DNA from: an uncultured Bacteroidales bacterium
GTDB taxonomy: Bacteria > Bacteroidota > Bacteroidia > Bacteroidales > Muribaculaceae
Length of the DNA stretch: 40,398 nucleotides
Assembly (NCBI GenBank): GCA_947173955.1
Contig: CAMWHE010000017.1
Location: 1 to 40,398 of the forward strand
Direction: 5' to 3'
Every line of letters starts with the position of its first letter. Positions within the stretch are counted from its first letter, which is position 1. Positions 32,101 through 39,715 of the stretch are shown here, piece after piece. Made by a program: the position numbers and the translations under genes. Below the pieces are notes generated by a model, which worked only from the letters and a program-made list of their open reading frames with translations, made no database searches and was not told where the DNA came from.

Positions 32101-34715
32101 CCAATATGACGCGTCCGGACATCCGCTGGGACGCCAACTCCACAGAGTCATTCGGCAATCTCTACAACTCCAAGACCTCAAAAATGCTCGAGACTGTCAC
32201 CCTCCCTCAGCCCTCGTTTGAATTTTATGGTCTGTCTTTCTCCGGGAATCGCAACCTTATCTTCAGTACTAAGAGGTCAGCCAGAGCTATGTCTGATACT
32301 AAGGAAGAAGTTCTGGAGGACGAATCTCTCGCTTCTGGCTCTTTTGTTGATGCTCTCCAAGGACAAGTGGCCGGCGTGGCAGTAAATTATGACAATTGTG
32401 TCGAGGAAGCAGTTGCCTGCAAGGCCGATGATGCAGAGCTAAACACTGAGATTACAACAGTTGAGACCGGGTCAAATTCGACTCCGGACAATTTCCAGTA
32501 TCGTCCTTCAGAGATTCCGCTCGCATTCTTCGAGCCTACGCTCAAGAGCGACAGCGACGGACGCCTGACCTACACATACACAGTCCCTGATGCCAATACC
32601 TCATGGGAATTCCAGGCTCTTGCCTACACTCGCGCGATGCTGACATCCGGCATAACTCGCACGGTCGTGGCATCCCGCCCCGTCATGGTTCAGTCCAATC
32701 TCCCACGCTTCCTTCGCTATGGTGATGAAGCCTGCATACAGGCTTCGGTGATGAATCTCTCCGACACTGCCGTCAGGGCTGTCACGACAGTGACGATACT
32801 TGACGCATCAACGATGAAGACTCTTCTTAACGAGACATATACCGACCAGATCGCCCCCAAAGGCTCAGCTACGGTATCAACCGACTACACCGTCCCCGCC
32901 GGCAACTGTCAGGCTGTCATATATCGCGTCAAGACCTCTGCAGGTACTCACTCCGACGGCGAACAGGACATCATCCCTCTCCTTCCTCCGACACAACCCG
33001 TCATCACTACGACGCCATTCTTCGTACCTGCCGACACGCCCCTGGCCACAGTCTCCATTCCCGCTACCCCGGCCGGCGCATCTACGACTCTCTATCTCTA
33101 CACCAACCCGCTCTGGGAAGTAGTCACAGCCTTACCGTCCATTTCCGACGGTAACCTCACCACTTCCGTCGCAGCCGGAGCTCAGCTCTATAAGGCATCT
33201 GTCGGACGCGGCCTGATGAATGCCTACCCCACTGTGCGTAAGGGACTTGCCGAATGGCTTTCCAGCGACAAAGCTGACTCTACGCTCGTCTCCATGCTCG
33301 AACGCAACGACGACCTCAAGCAGCTCTCCTTCAACGCTACTCCGTGGGTTCGCATGGCGATGTCTGACCGTGAGCGACTTGATGCTCTCGCACTCATGCT
33401 CGACGATAAAAATACCGATAAGGCCATACGCGAAACTATCAGTGCGCTTGGCAATTTCCAAAAAGCAGACGGCGGATTCTCTTGGTCGCCCGGCTGTGAA
33501 AAAGCTTCGCAGTGGGCCACAGAGCGCGTGCTTGCCTATGTCTCATGGCTTGACCTCCTCGGCTACCGTCCTGACAACGCAGAACTCAACACACTCATTA
33601 ATGGTGCAATCGGTTATCTCGATGCCATAGCCGGTAAAACCTATGACAAATATGGCAGCAAAGCCGACTACACCGACTATGTATTCCTCCGCTCATTGGT
33701 CTCCGGCGTCAAAGCCACCCCGCTGTCAGACCGTCTGACCCGTCTGACCGTGCAGAAGATCTTGAAGTCATGGGATAAAAAGTCGCTCAAAGCCAAAGCC
33801 ATCGACGCTATCATCCTCAGCCGCAACGGCTACCCGACAATGGCACGCAAGCTGACAGCCTCCATTGCGTCATTCGCCATGAGTTCACCCGAAAAGGGTA
33901 TGTGGTGGGACGGCTTTGATCCCGGAGAGGGTGCGGGCCTCCTCAAGACTTTCGAGCTTGTCAATCCCGCCGACCGCAAGGTAATCGATGCGGTAGCTCA
34001 ATGGCTCATCATGTCCAAAACAGTTCAGGACTGGGGCAACTCCACTTCTACAGCAGCTTCCGTAGAGGCACTGATCGCGGCCATCCCTGCCGATCAGGCC
34101 GCCACCGCCGAGACATCCGTAACACTCAATGGCTCAGCTCTCACCAACGATACTCCTCAGCTCCCCGGCATGACTGTCAGCGACATATCGTCACGACTCA
34201 CAGTCGATGACAACTCACTGGAAATCTCCAAGTCGACCGGACTCCCCGCAATGGGCTCCGTCATCAGCCGGGCCGTCATTGCGATGGATAGTATCGAAGC
34301 TCATGCCTGCCCGTCCGTATCGGTTCAGAAGCGTCTCAATCTCGTCTCAGGCACAGGGGTCGTCGCTGCCGACTCTCTACAGGTAGGCGATCGCGTACGC
34401 GTCCAGCTCATCATCACTGCTACCGAGCGTGTCGACTATGTCACCGTCATTGACCGCAACGCCGCTTGCATGGAGCCTGCTCAGCAGCTCTCTGGATATC
34501 GCGTGGCAGATGGCCTATGGTTCTACCGAGAGACCACGGACACCGAAAACCGTATGTTTATCGAATATCTCTTCCCCGGCACCTATGTGATCGACTATGA
34601 GATGTATATCACAGCCTCAGGCCGATATTCAAGCGGTGTAGCCACATTGCAGAGCCAGATCAACCCTGCCGTCGACGCCAACTCGTCAGCGCACCGCATT
34701 GTAGTCAACCCATGA
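29175..34715 (+). CDS. Alpha-2-macroglobulin family protein without thioester
   Basis: 1846 residues with a signal peptide (~1-21). Order: an N-terminal region of unknown type, MG-type Ig-like domains (TDLGLYHLGDTLRW near 515-530 is the usual MG2 entry), a bait-region-like part (~930-1110), the macroglobulin motif FFEPTLKSDSDGRLTYTYTV (~1115), and an alpha/alpha-toroid domain (~1310-1600, with DGGFSWSPG near 1432). The GCxEQ thioester expected near 1320 is absent. A short insert DALQGQVAGVAV at 1059-1070 looks like the plug signature of SusC-type TonB receptors. Bacterial homologues are thought to trap proteases in the periplasm. The stop overlaps the next gene by ATGA. Confidence 0.9.
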   Translation: MKKIKLITALLATAAFGAVLAKNSARPDFAFPAQVVKTSESTLADALRSGDSKAAVRALIDYTLARNEISTYYMSADIARVDSIAAAETDVATRSLLRLLEADMYTGVYTAERWKFDRREVPAEPLPDDCFEWSGDQFRNRIITLLSEATAAPEQLIRIPVTDWSDVITISTDSRLLYPTLFDFIAWRAIDIYKHIDNTSYEVPARFQTPDRYLEPLPAMGSFSEPDRKIHELYRELVRLHTDNPAPRILAEVAAARFMTKYSSEPLTRLLLDIYHQNESSPWCGLSLESVSLPADTLYPILTEFISKYPDYVNINAIKNTLSRITTPDVRISYPEIIPPGRPVNIKLSVNNARDIAVTFKHTKSGKTVISSLHLDQPIPYKSDTLITVTLPLPGQYTVTSTLDGKASDDRYPSKLRASSFDAMNFTFGSECFIYAVDPLTGAPVEGVTVEKRDNNDSEYSNIGTTGAEGDISYRRLPKQWNRNSLRLTNGTDTTFFRFNTYAYSTDKPTVKAQLFTDLGLYHLGDTLRWALVAFNDSSVVGRRSVAPGKDFIVTIYNSNAQVVQTKSVTTDYSGRAVGSCVLPTEGLSGNYTIKASNSSGRNFYTSVTVNDYKLPTFTVEPGDIRKSLNPDSLVTVSFIAKTYSGFPIAGASVELQLGQSQFNSWRWGGYANNFWSTSSTTDAEGKVALTIPASIIELAPDNGNFFSVSATVTTPSGETQTAKTAFTTGKPYSISYEIPRSINLDDSKPLTAMAVDANDNKVNLGLRINLLSDKGKIAASIAPGNTLPAKLSAGKYTLEIVPADTTLANTVRQDITLYRNSGKCPFSDLIFPVSQIDAKDGKATLIYGNPYPDANLLLIEMADSVITSRRWIKQDAGMHSIDISVPATTPKVKIIIMTFRDCAYHTTNATVINPDYEQELTIETETFRDKVVPGDKETISLLFKDKDGNPVRAYAMLGMSSSAIQKLAYNSWDIPNMTRPDIRWDANSTESFGNLYNSKTSKMLETVTLPQPSFEFYGLSFSGNRNLIFSTKRSARAMSDTKEEVLEDESLASGSFVDALQGQVAGVAVNYDNCVEEAVACKADDAELNTEITTVETGSNSTPDNFQYRPSEIPLAFFEPTLKSDSDGRLTYTYTVPDANTSWEFQALAYTRAMLTSGITRTVVASRPVMVQSNLPRFLRYGDEACIQASVMNLSDTAVRAVTTVTILDASTMKTLLNETYTDQIAPKGSATVSTDYTVPAGNCQAVIYRVKTSAGTHSDGEQDIIPLLPPTQPVITTTPFFVPADTPLATVSIPATPAGASTTLYLYTNPLWEVVTALPSISDGNLTTSVAAGAQLYKASVGRGLMNAYPTVRKGLAEWLSSDKADSTLVSMLERNDDLKQLSFNATPWVRMAMSDRERLDALALMLDDKNTDKAIRETISALGNFQKADGGFSWSPGCEKASQWATERVLAYVSWLDLLGYRPDNAELNTLINGAIGYLDAIAGKTYDKYGSKADYTDYVFLRSLVSGVKATPLSDRLTRLTVQKILKSWDKKSLKAKAIDAIILSRNGYPTMARKLTASIASFAMSSPEKGMWWDGFDPGEGAGLLKTFELVNPADRKVIDAVAQWLIMSKTVQDWGNSTSTAASVEALIAAIPADQAATAETSVTLNGSALTNDTPQLPGMTVSDISSRLTVDDNSLEISKSTGLPAMGSVISRAVIAMDSIEAHACPSVSVQKRLNLVSGTGVVAADSLQVGDRVRVQLIITATERVDYVTVIDRNAACMEPAQQLSGYRVADGLWFYRETTDTENRMFIEYLFPGTYVIDYEMYITASGRYSSGVATLQSQINPAVDANSSAHRIVVNP

Positions 34716-36262
34716 CACTGATCCGTATGGCGCGACGAGTCCTTACCTTTCTGCTATCCCTTCTGATGCTTTTGCCGGCACTCGCCCGCGCAGAATCGCC
34801 CAAACGCGAGTTCCGCGGCGCATGGGTCGCCACAATCTACGGTCTTGACTGGCCGTCGGCACCCGCCACCACTGCCGCCGATGTCAGAAAGCAGCAGACA
34901 GAACTCTCCGCCCTGCTCGACCGTATGGCCTCCTCGGGCGTCAACGCCGTCATGTTTCAGGTGCGCACCTTCGCCGATGCTCTCTATAAAAGCAAATACG
35001 AGCCGTGGGCGTCTGTCCTTACCGGCCGACGCGGTCAGGCTCCGGCCGTCGACTGGGATCCTCTGCAGTTCTGCATCGACGAAGCTCATGCCCGCGGGAT
35101 GGAGTGTCACGCGTGGGTCAATCCATTCCGGTATTCCTCCTCCACCCGCCCCTACTCCGACCCGTTCGACGCCAAAGTCAGGCCCCTGCTCATCAGCTTC
35201 ACCGAACAACCGAAGTCCGGGAAAGAAAAACCAAAGACCACAGTCATTCTCGATCCGGGCAATCCTCTCGCGCGCCGTCACGTTGTCCAGGTCTGCCGCG
35301 ACATCGTCAGCCGATATGACATTGATGGCCTGGTCTTTGACGACTATTTCTATCCCGACCGTCTCCCGCTCGGCAGCGGCTACGACTTCGACGAATGGAA
35401 GAAGTCTGGCTCCCCCCTCTCGCAGGCCGACTGGCGCCGCCACAACGTCAACACCGTCATAGCCTCCGTCTACGATATGATCCAGGAGGTCAAGCCCCAT
35501 GTCGTCTTCGGAGTCTCCCCTGCCGGTGTTGCCGGCGGCAACGGCGAGAGTTCCGCCCGTTACTCGCTTCCCCGCTCTCCGGGCAACGACTGGATGTATG
35601 GCCGACTCTTCTGTGACCCCCTCGAATGGATGCACGCAGGCAAGGTCGACTACATATCGCCGCAGATCTATTGGAACAACGACCATAAGACCAACCCCTA
35701 TACACCCATCGCCCGCTGGTGGGGCCTGGCTGCCGACCGGCTCGGATGCCGCGTCTACCCGAGCATCTCGCTCAGCAGCTTTGCCAATGCCGGCGGCAAC
35801 ACACAGCAGGCATGGCAGGAGCGCGACCGGCAGATTTCCGCCAACCGCGAGGTCGCCTCTTTCGATGCGCCCGGCTCAATTCTCTACGCAGCCCGCAATA
35901 TCAATGAGTTCGGCAGACATCTCGCCGGAGGGCTATTCAGCCGGAAAGCACTTCCGCCTGCATTTCCCGACAAACAGACCACCGACCCCGGCGCTGTAAC
36001 TCGCCTTACCCTCAAAGGCAACACTCTCAGCTGGGATGCGCCCGCCGAAGGTTTGCGCTATTCCGTCTACGCTGTTCCAGATGAAGTCGACCTAATCGAC
36101 GCCATTTCCGTCAGTGACGGCGGACTCAGTGCCGACTATCTTGTAGGCATCACATACAGACCCTCATTTACTCTCCCCGCTGGGCTTACCCGACACCATC
36201 GGATTGCCGTCGCACCCCTCGACCGCTACGGCCATGAATGGGAGGTGGAATTCCTTAAATAA
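34712..36262 (+). CDS. GHL10 (DUF187-type) glycoside hydrolase-like protein
   Basis: 516 residues with a signal peptide (~1-27; Met6 is an alternative start, but the ATGA overlap supports Met1). REFRGAWVATIYGLDWP opens a TIM-barrel domain (~30-400) of the GHL10/YngK type, with FQVRTFADALY, CHAWVNPFRY, LDPGNPLARRHVV, DGLVFDDYFYP, VVFGVSPAGVA and YISPQIYWNN as the conserved strands. A fibronectin-like module closes the protein (~425-516). Homologues are proposed to cleave peptidoglycan glycan strands from which the stem peptides have been removed, or other glucans; here that is inference. It is coupled to the macroglobulin gene, and ribD follows after 4 nt. Confidence 0.9.
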   Translation: MTLIRMARRVLTFLLSLLMLLPALARAESPKREFRGAWVATIYGLDWPSAPATTAADVRKQQTELSALLDRMASSGVNAVMFQVRTFADALYKSKYEPWASVLTGRRGQAPAVDWDPLQFCIDEAHARGMECHAWVNPFRYSSSTRPYSDPFDAKVRPLLISFTEQPKSGKEKPKTTVILDPGNPLARRHVVQVCRDIVSRYDIDGLVFDDYFYPDRLPLGSGYDFDEWKKSGSPLSQADWRRHNVNTVIASVYDMIQEVKPHVVFGVSPAGVAGGNGESSARYSLPRSPGNDWMYGRLFCDPLEWMHAGKVDYISPQIYWNNDHKTNPYTPIARWWGLAADRLGCRVYPSISLSSFANAGGNTQQAWQERDRQISANREVASFDAPGSILYAARNINEFGRHLAGGLFSRKALPPAFPDKQTTDPGAVTRLTLKGNTLSWDAPAEGLRYSVYAVPDEVDLIDAISVSDGGLSADYLVGITYRPSFTLPAGLTRHHRIAVAPLDRYGHEWEVEFLK

Positions 36263-36266
36263 GCAT

Positions 36267-37280
36267 ATGACAATGGAGTATAACGAACAATATATGCGCC
36301 GCGCCCTCGAGCTTGCCGCTCATGGAGCCGGCAATGTCTCCCCCAATCCGATGGTCGGAGCTGTCATAGTCTGCGACGGCCGTATCATCGGCGAAGGTTA
36401 TCACCGATGCTACGGACAGGCTCATGCCGAAGTCAATGCCGTCAACTCCGTCGCTCCCGACGACCGGCCGCTCCTGTCGCGGAGTACCATCTACGTCACT
36501 CTCGAGCCATGCTCCCACTATGGCAAGACCCCTCCATGTGCCAAGCTACTGATCGACTGCGGCATACCACGCGTCGTAGTCGGCGCAGTCGACCCTTTCA
36601 GCCGCGTGGCCGGCCGAGGCATCAATATGCTGCGTGAAGCCGGTATCGAAGTCGTCACCGGAGTCCTTGCCCGCGAGTCACAACGTCTCAACGCCGCCTT
36701 CTTCACAGCACATACACTCCACACACCCTTCGTAACCCTCAAATGGGCGCAGAGCGCCGACGGCTTCATGGACTGCAAACGCACCCCCGACCGCCCCGCC
36801 GCACGCTTCTCCACCGCCGAGACTACCACTCTCTGCCATCAGCTCCGATCACTCAACGACGCCATACTGACATCAGCCGTCACAGCTAACGCCGATCGCT
36901 CTCAGCTGACTGTGCGCCACTGGGATGGCCGCTCACCCCGCACCGTCGTCATCGATCGTAGCCGGCGGCTCGCTCACGACGCACCTATACGCGCCACAGA
37001 CCCCATTATCTATAATGGCGGTACGCTCACCGACATACTATCCGACCTATACTCCGCCCATGGCGTGACCTCCCTCCTGGTCGAGGCCGGCCCCACCCTC
37101 CTTCAGTCATTTATCGATCAGGACCTATGGGACGTCGCACGTGTCGAGACAGCCCCCTTCCAGCTCGGCGATGAAGGAGCCGCACCATCGCCCCGACTGG
37201 CAGCCACCCCCATCCGCACCGACTACATCGGCTCAAACCGCCTCGACCTCTACACCCAGAACCCCCTCCTCCTCCCCTGA
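36267..37280 (+). CDS. ribD: Bifunctional riboflavin biosynthesis deaminase/reductase
   Basis: Performs the second and third steps of riboflavin synthesis (pyrimidine deamination, then ribosyl reduction). With the start at 36267 it has 337 residues. The deaminase domain holds HAE (53-55) and PCSHYGKTPPC (C82, C91), the zinc site; NPMVGAVIV and GVGYH-like GEGYHRCYGQAH precede it. The reductase domain starts at about 150 (FVTLKWAQSADGFM) and includes SLLVEAGPTLLQSFI. An upstream in-frame ATG at 36204 would extend it into the preceding gene without RibD similarity. It follows the GHL10 gene by 4 nt, an unusual partner. Confidence 0.95.
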   Translation: MTMEYNEQYMRRALELAAHGAGNVSPNPMVGAVIVCDGRIIGEGYHRCYGQAHAEVNAVNSVAPDDRPLLSRSTIYVTLEPCSHYGKTPPCAKLLIDCGIPRVVVGAVDPFSRVAGRGINMLREAGIEVVTGVLARESQRLNAAFFTAHTLHTPFVTLKWAQSADGFMDCKRTPDRPAARFSTAETTTLCHQLRSLNDAILTSAVTANADRSQLTVRHWDGRSPRTVVIDRSRRLAHDAPIRATDPIIYNGGTLTDILSDLYSAHGVTSLLVEAGPTLLQSFIDQDLWDVARVETAPFQLGDEGAAPSPRLAATPIRTDYIGSNRLDLYTQNPLLLP

Positions 37281-37316
37281 CCAATCATGCCGAAACCGTC
37301 ATGTTATTACTGCCAT

Positions 37317-37361
37317 AATCAGACCAATCAGTCTAATAAGACTAATAGGGCTAATTCGGAT
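37317..37361. repeat. Degenerate 9-nt tandem repeat
   Basis: Five consecutive 9-mers beginning AAT: AATCAGACC, AATCAGTCT, AATAAGACT, AATAGGGCT, AATTCGGAT. It lies 37 nt downstream of the ribD stop in otherwise unremarkable AT-rich DNA. AGTCT-AATA-AGACT within it can form a small hairpin. The 295-nt gap 37281-37575 holds nothing else but the -7 element at 37527. Confidence 0.55.
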
Positions 37362-37526
37362 CAGAGTGATACTCATCTTTTATTAAAGATATATCTGCGC
37401 CGAAAAAGATAATTTATGGCCGGGCGTTTAACAGAATTTGTCATACAAGCGCTCATTACTACGCATATGACCTCCGCTCTTAACATTTTTTGTCGCGCGG
37501 GCATTAAGATTGTGCCAAATTGTTGC

Positions 37527-37534
37527 TACCTTTG
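37527..37534 (+). promoter_or_regulatory. -7 element for the DUF6242-like lipoprotein gene
   Basis: TACCTTTG matches the Bacteroidetes -7 consensus, 41 nt before the chosen ATG at 37576. No TTTG at the required -33 spacing was found; a TTG lies only 14 nt upstream. Confidence 0.5.
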
Positions 37535-37575
37535 TAGCTTAAATAGCTATGCACATTACAGCTCTGCGAATTATC

Positions 37576-38997
37576 ATGTTAAAGAAATTTCCACTATATC
37601 TGGCTACGGCTATCTCCGCGTTCGCCTTTGCCTCATGCGACAAAGACTCAAACTATGAGACAAATACCGACTACGCAAGCACTCTGGTCAAGTCGTTCAG
37701 CCTGCAGGCGAATCCCAAGATTCTAAACAATCTCGACACCGTCTACTTCTCGATCGACCTCGTCAAGGGTAGGATATTCAACGCCGACTCTCTGCCGTTC
37801 GGCACTAAAGTCAATCGTCTTCAGGTCTCCGTCACCACCGACAATTGTTCCGCCGTCGAATTCCATATTCCCCGACCCGGTCAGACCGATTCGATAATCA
37901 ACTATCTTGAACATTCCACCGACTCTATCGACTTTTCCAATGGCGCCGTGCGGCTCCATGTCGTATCGTTCGACCGTCTGGCTTCGCGCGACTATTCGGT
38001 TGAAGTCAACGTCCACAAGACGGTTGCCGACTCGCTCCTGTGGCTTGTCAATGAGATCGCCAAAGTGCCCTCATCATTCGCAGCCCCCACAGCTACAGCC
38101 ACCGCACAGCTTGGCAAAGAGCTCTATACTCTCTCCACCGACGGCTCCGCCTATTGCCTCCACAAAGCATCCAACCCTCTCGATCCGGGGACTGCCACGG
38201 AAGTCACCTTCTCATTCACTCCACGCATAGCGACCCTTACGGCAACCCGCTCCGCTCTATTCATCCTGGCTGACAACGGCGACCTCTACTCATCAGCCGA
38301 CGGAACCTCATGGACCGCCTGCGGCGAATGCTGGTACTCTATCACCGCCCCCTATGGCGACTCGCTCCTCGGCATTGCGCTCACTGACGGCGTCTACACT
38401 CATGTCACCTATCCGGCCTCTTCTGCCGCTCCCATCGCGGTCGACTTCCCGATAAGCGGCAACAGCCAGGCTATAGCCTACACGACACAGTGGAGCCCGG
38501 ATGCACAGATAATCACGCTCGGCGGACGCAAAGCCGACGGCACCACCGCTCCATCCGTTTGGGCCTATGACGGCTCATCATGGGCTAAAGTTGCCGATAA
38601 CACTCCTATGAGTGTTGACGGGGCTGTGATGTTCCCCTACTTCGTATGCGAGACCGATACCAACACTTGGGTTACTACTACGCGCACCGTCTTCGTAGCT
38701 CTCGGCGGCCGCCAGAACGACAATACCATCAACGGCACGACCTATATCAGCTACGATCTCGGATTCAACTGGAAAAAGGCTCCCGACCTGATGCAGCAGC
38801 CCGCTCGTTTCCCCGCCATCTACACCTCGCGCGCGTACATATATAATGAGACACTCACCTCCCGCGCCGTCAAGCCAATTACAGAGTGGGACACCCCCTA
38901 TATCTATATCTACGGAGGTACCGACATCTACGGCACAGCGTGGCCATACGTACTCAAAGGAGTAATCAACCGCCTGCAATTCAAGCCACTGCAATAA
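37576..38997 (+). CDS. DUF6242-like lipoprotein
   Basis: 473 residues with the start at 37576, which gives a clean signal peptide with lipobox FASC (Cys21); the ATG at 37549 would add nine residues of no use. The N-terminal part (~25-155) has the pattern FSIDLVKGRIFNADSLPFGT and RDYSVEVNVHK, which resembles DUF6242 lipoproteins of Bacteroides. The rest looks like a beta-propeller of short repeats (LFILADNGDLYSSADGTSWT, IITLGGRKADGTTAPSVWAY, FVALGGRQNDNTINGTTYIS). The propeller suggests ligand or partner binding at the cell surface; no function is known. A barrel protein gene follows 20 nt later. Confidence 0.8.
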   Translation: MLKKFPLYLATAISAFAFASCDKDSNYETNTDYASTLVKSFSLQANPKILNNLDTVYFSIDLVKGRIFNADSLPFGTKVNRLQVSVTTDNCSAVEFHIPRPGQTDSIINYLEHSTDSIDFSNGAVRLHVVSFDRLASRDYSVEVNVHKTVADSLLWLVNEIAKVPSSFAAPTATATAQLGKELYTLSTDGSAYCLHKASNPLDPGTATEVTFSFTPRIATLTATRSALFILADNGDLYSSADGTSWTACGECWYSITAPYGDSLLGIALTDGVYTHVTYPASSAAPIAVDFPISGNSQAIAYTTQWSPDAQIITLGGRKADGTTAPSVWAYDGSSWAKVADNTPMSVDGAVMFPYFVCETDTNTWVTTTRTVFVALGGRQNDNTINGTTYISYDLGFNWKKAPDLMQQPARFPAIYTSRAYIYNETLTSRAVKPITEWDTPYIYIYGGTDIYGTAWPYVLKGVINRLQFKPLQ

Positions 38998-39017
38998 CAC
39001 TTATCTTCCGCCCGACG

Positions 39018-39704
39018 ATGCACAGCCTTATCCGCCATATGATCATCTGCTGTATAGCTCTCTGCGCTCCGCTTTTGGCCGCCGCGCAGGAAGAGAGCTA
39101 CCGCTATGACCTCGGCGGCGGCCTCGGCATGGGAGGATATCTTGGAGACCTCAACGAGACCAACCCGTTCGCACGTCCCGGCTTCACTGCCGACGCCACA
39201 TTCAGCTATCGGCCCAATGTGCGCTGGGCATTCCGCACCACTCTCGGCTACTCCGGTCTGTCAGGAAACTCAGCCGACCTCGGCACAGCGCTTCCCGACA
39301 ATATGGAGTACACCTTCAAATCCTCTGTCGTCGACCTCACCGAGCGCGTCGAATTCAACTTCTTCAACTACGGCATCGGCGAGACCTACAAACACCTGCG
39401 TCGCTGGAGTCCATACCTCTCAGTAGGCATCGGAGCCTCGGTAGCCTCATGTGAGGGCTCGTCACATTTCGCATTCGTCATCCCGATGGGTGTCGGTGTA
39501 AAATACAAACTCCGCGAGCGGCTCAATCTCGCGCTCGAGTTCACCATGACCAAAGCATTCTCCGACCGTCTCGACGGCGACATTCGCGACCTCTATCAGG
39601 TCAAGAGTTCATTCCTGAAAAATACCGACTGGTACTCCCGGCTTGCCGTCTCGCTCACCTATGAGTTCGGCTACCGGTGTCCGACCTGCCACTATTTTGA
39701 TTAA
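39018..39704 (+). CDS. DUF6089-like outer-membrane beta-barrel protein
   Basis: 228 residues with the start at 39018 and a signal peptide (~1-23, cut near LLAAA). The mature part is a small barrel: YRYDLGGGLGMGGYLGDLNE, WAFRTTLGYSGLSGN, TERVEFNFFNYG, LSVGIGASVA, VGVKYKLRERLNLALEFTMT and SLTYEFGYRCPTCHYFD. DUF6089/PorG-like proteins are found directly before uppS and bamA in many Bacteroidetes, and uppS indeed follows after 11 nt. PorG belongs to the type IX secretion apparatus in Porphyromonas, but this relative may have another role. Confidence 0.82.
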   Translation: MHSLIRHMIICCIALCAPLLAAAQEESYRYDLGGGLGMGGYLGDLNETNPFARPGFTADATFSYRPNVRWAFRTTLGYSGLSGNSADLGTALPDNMEYTFKSSVVDLTERVEFNFFNYGIGETYKHLRRWSPYLSVGIGASVASCEGSSHFAFVIPMGVGVKYKLRERLNLALEFTMTKAFSDRLDGDIRDLYQVKSSFLKNTDWYSRLAVSLTYEFGYRCPTCHYFD

Positions 39705-39715
39705 TCCAAAAGCTG

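Noticed and set aside
34754-35686. 310-codon ORF antisense to the GHL10 gene
   Set aside because: Opposite a conserved TIM-barrel gene with signal peptide; no own family features or promoter.
38886-39017. Upstream start for the DUF6089-like gene
   Set aside because: It lies inside the preceding lipoprotein gene and would bury the signal peptide; the ATG at 39018 gives a normal one.
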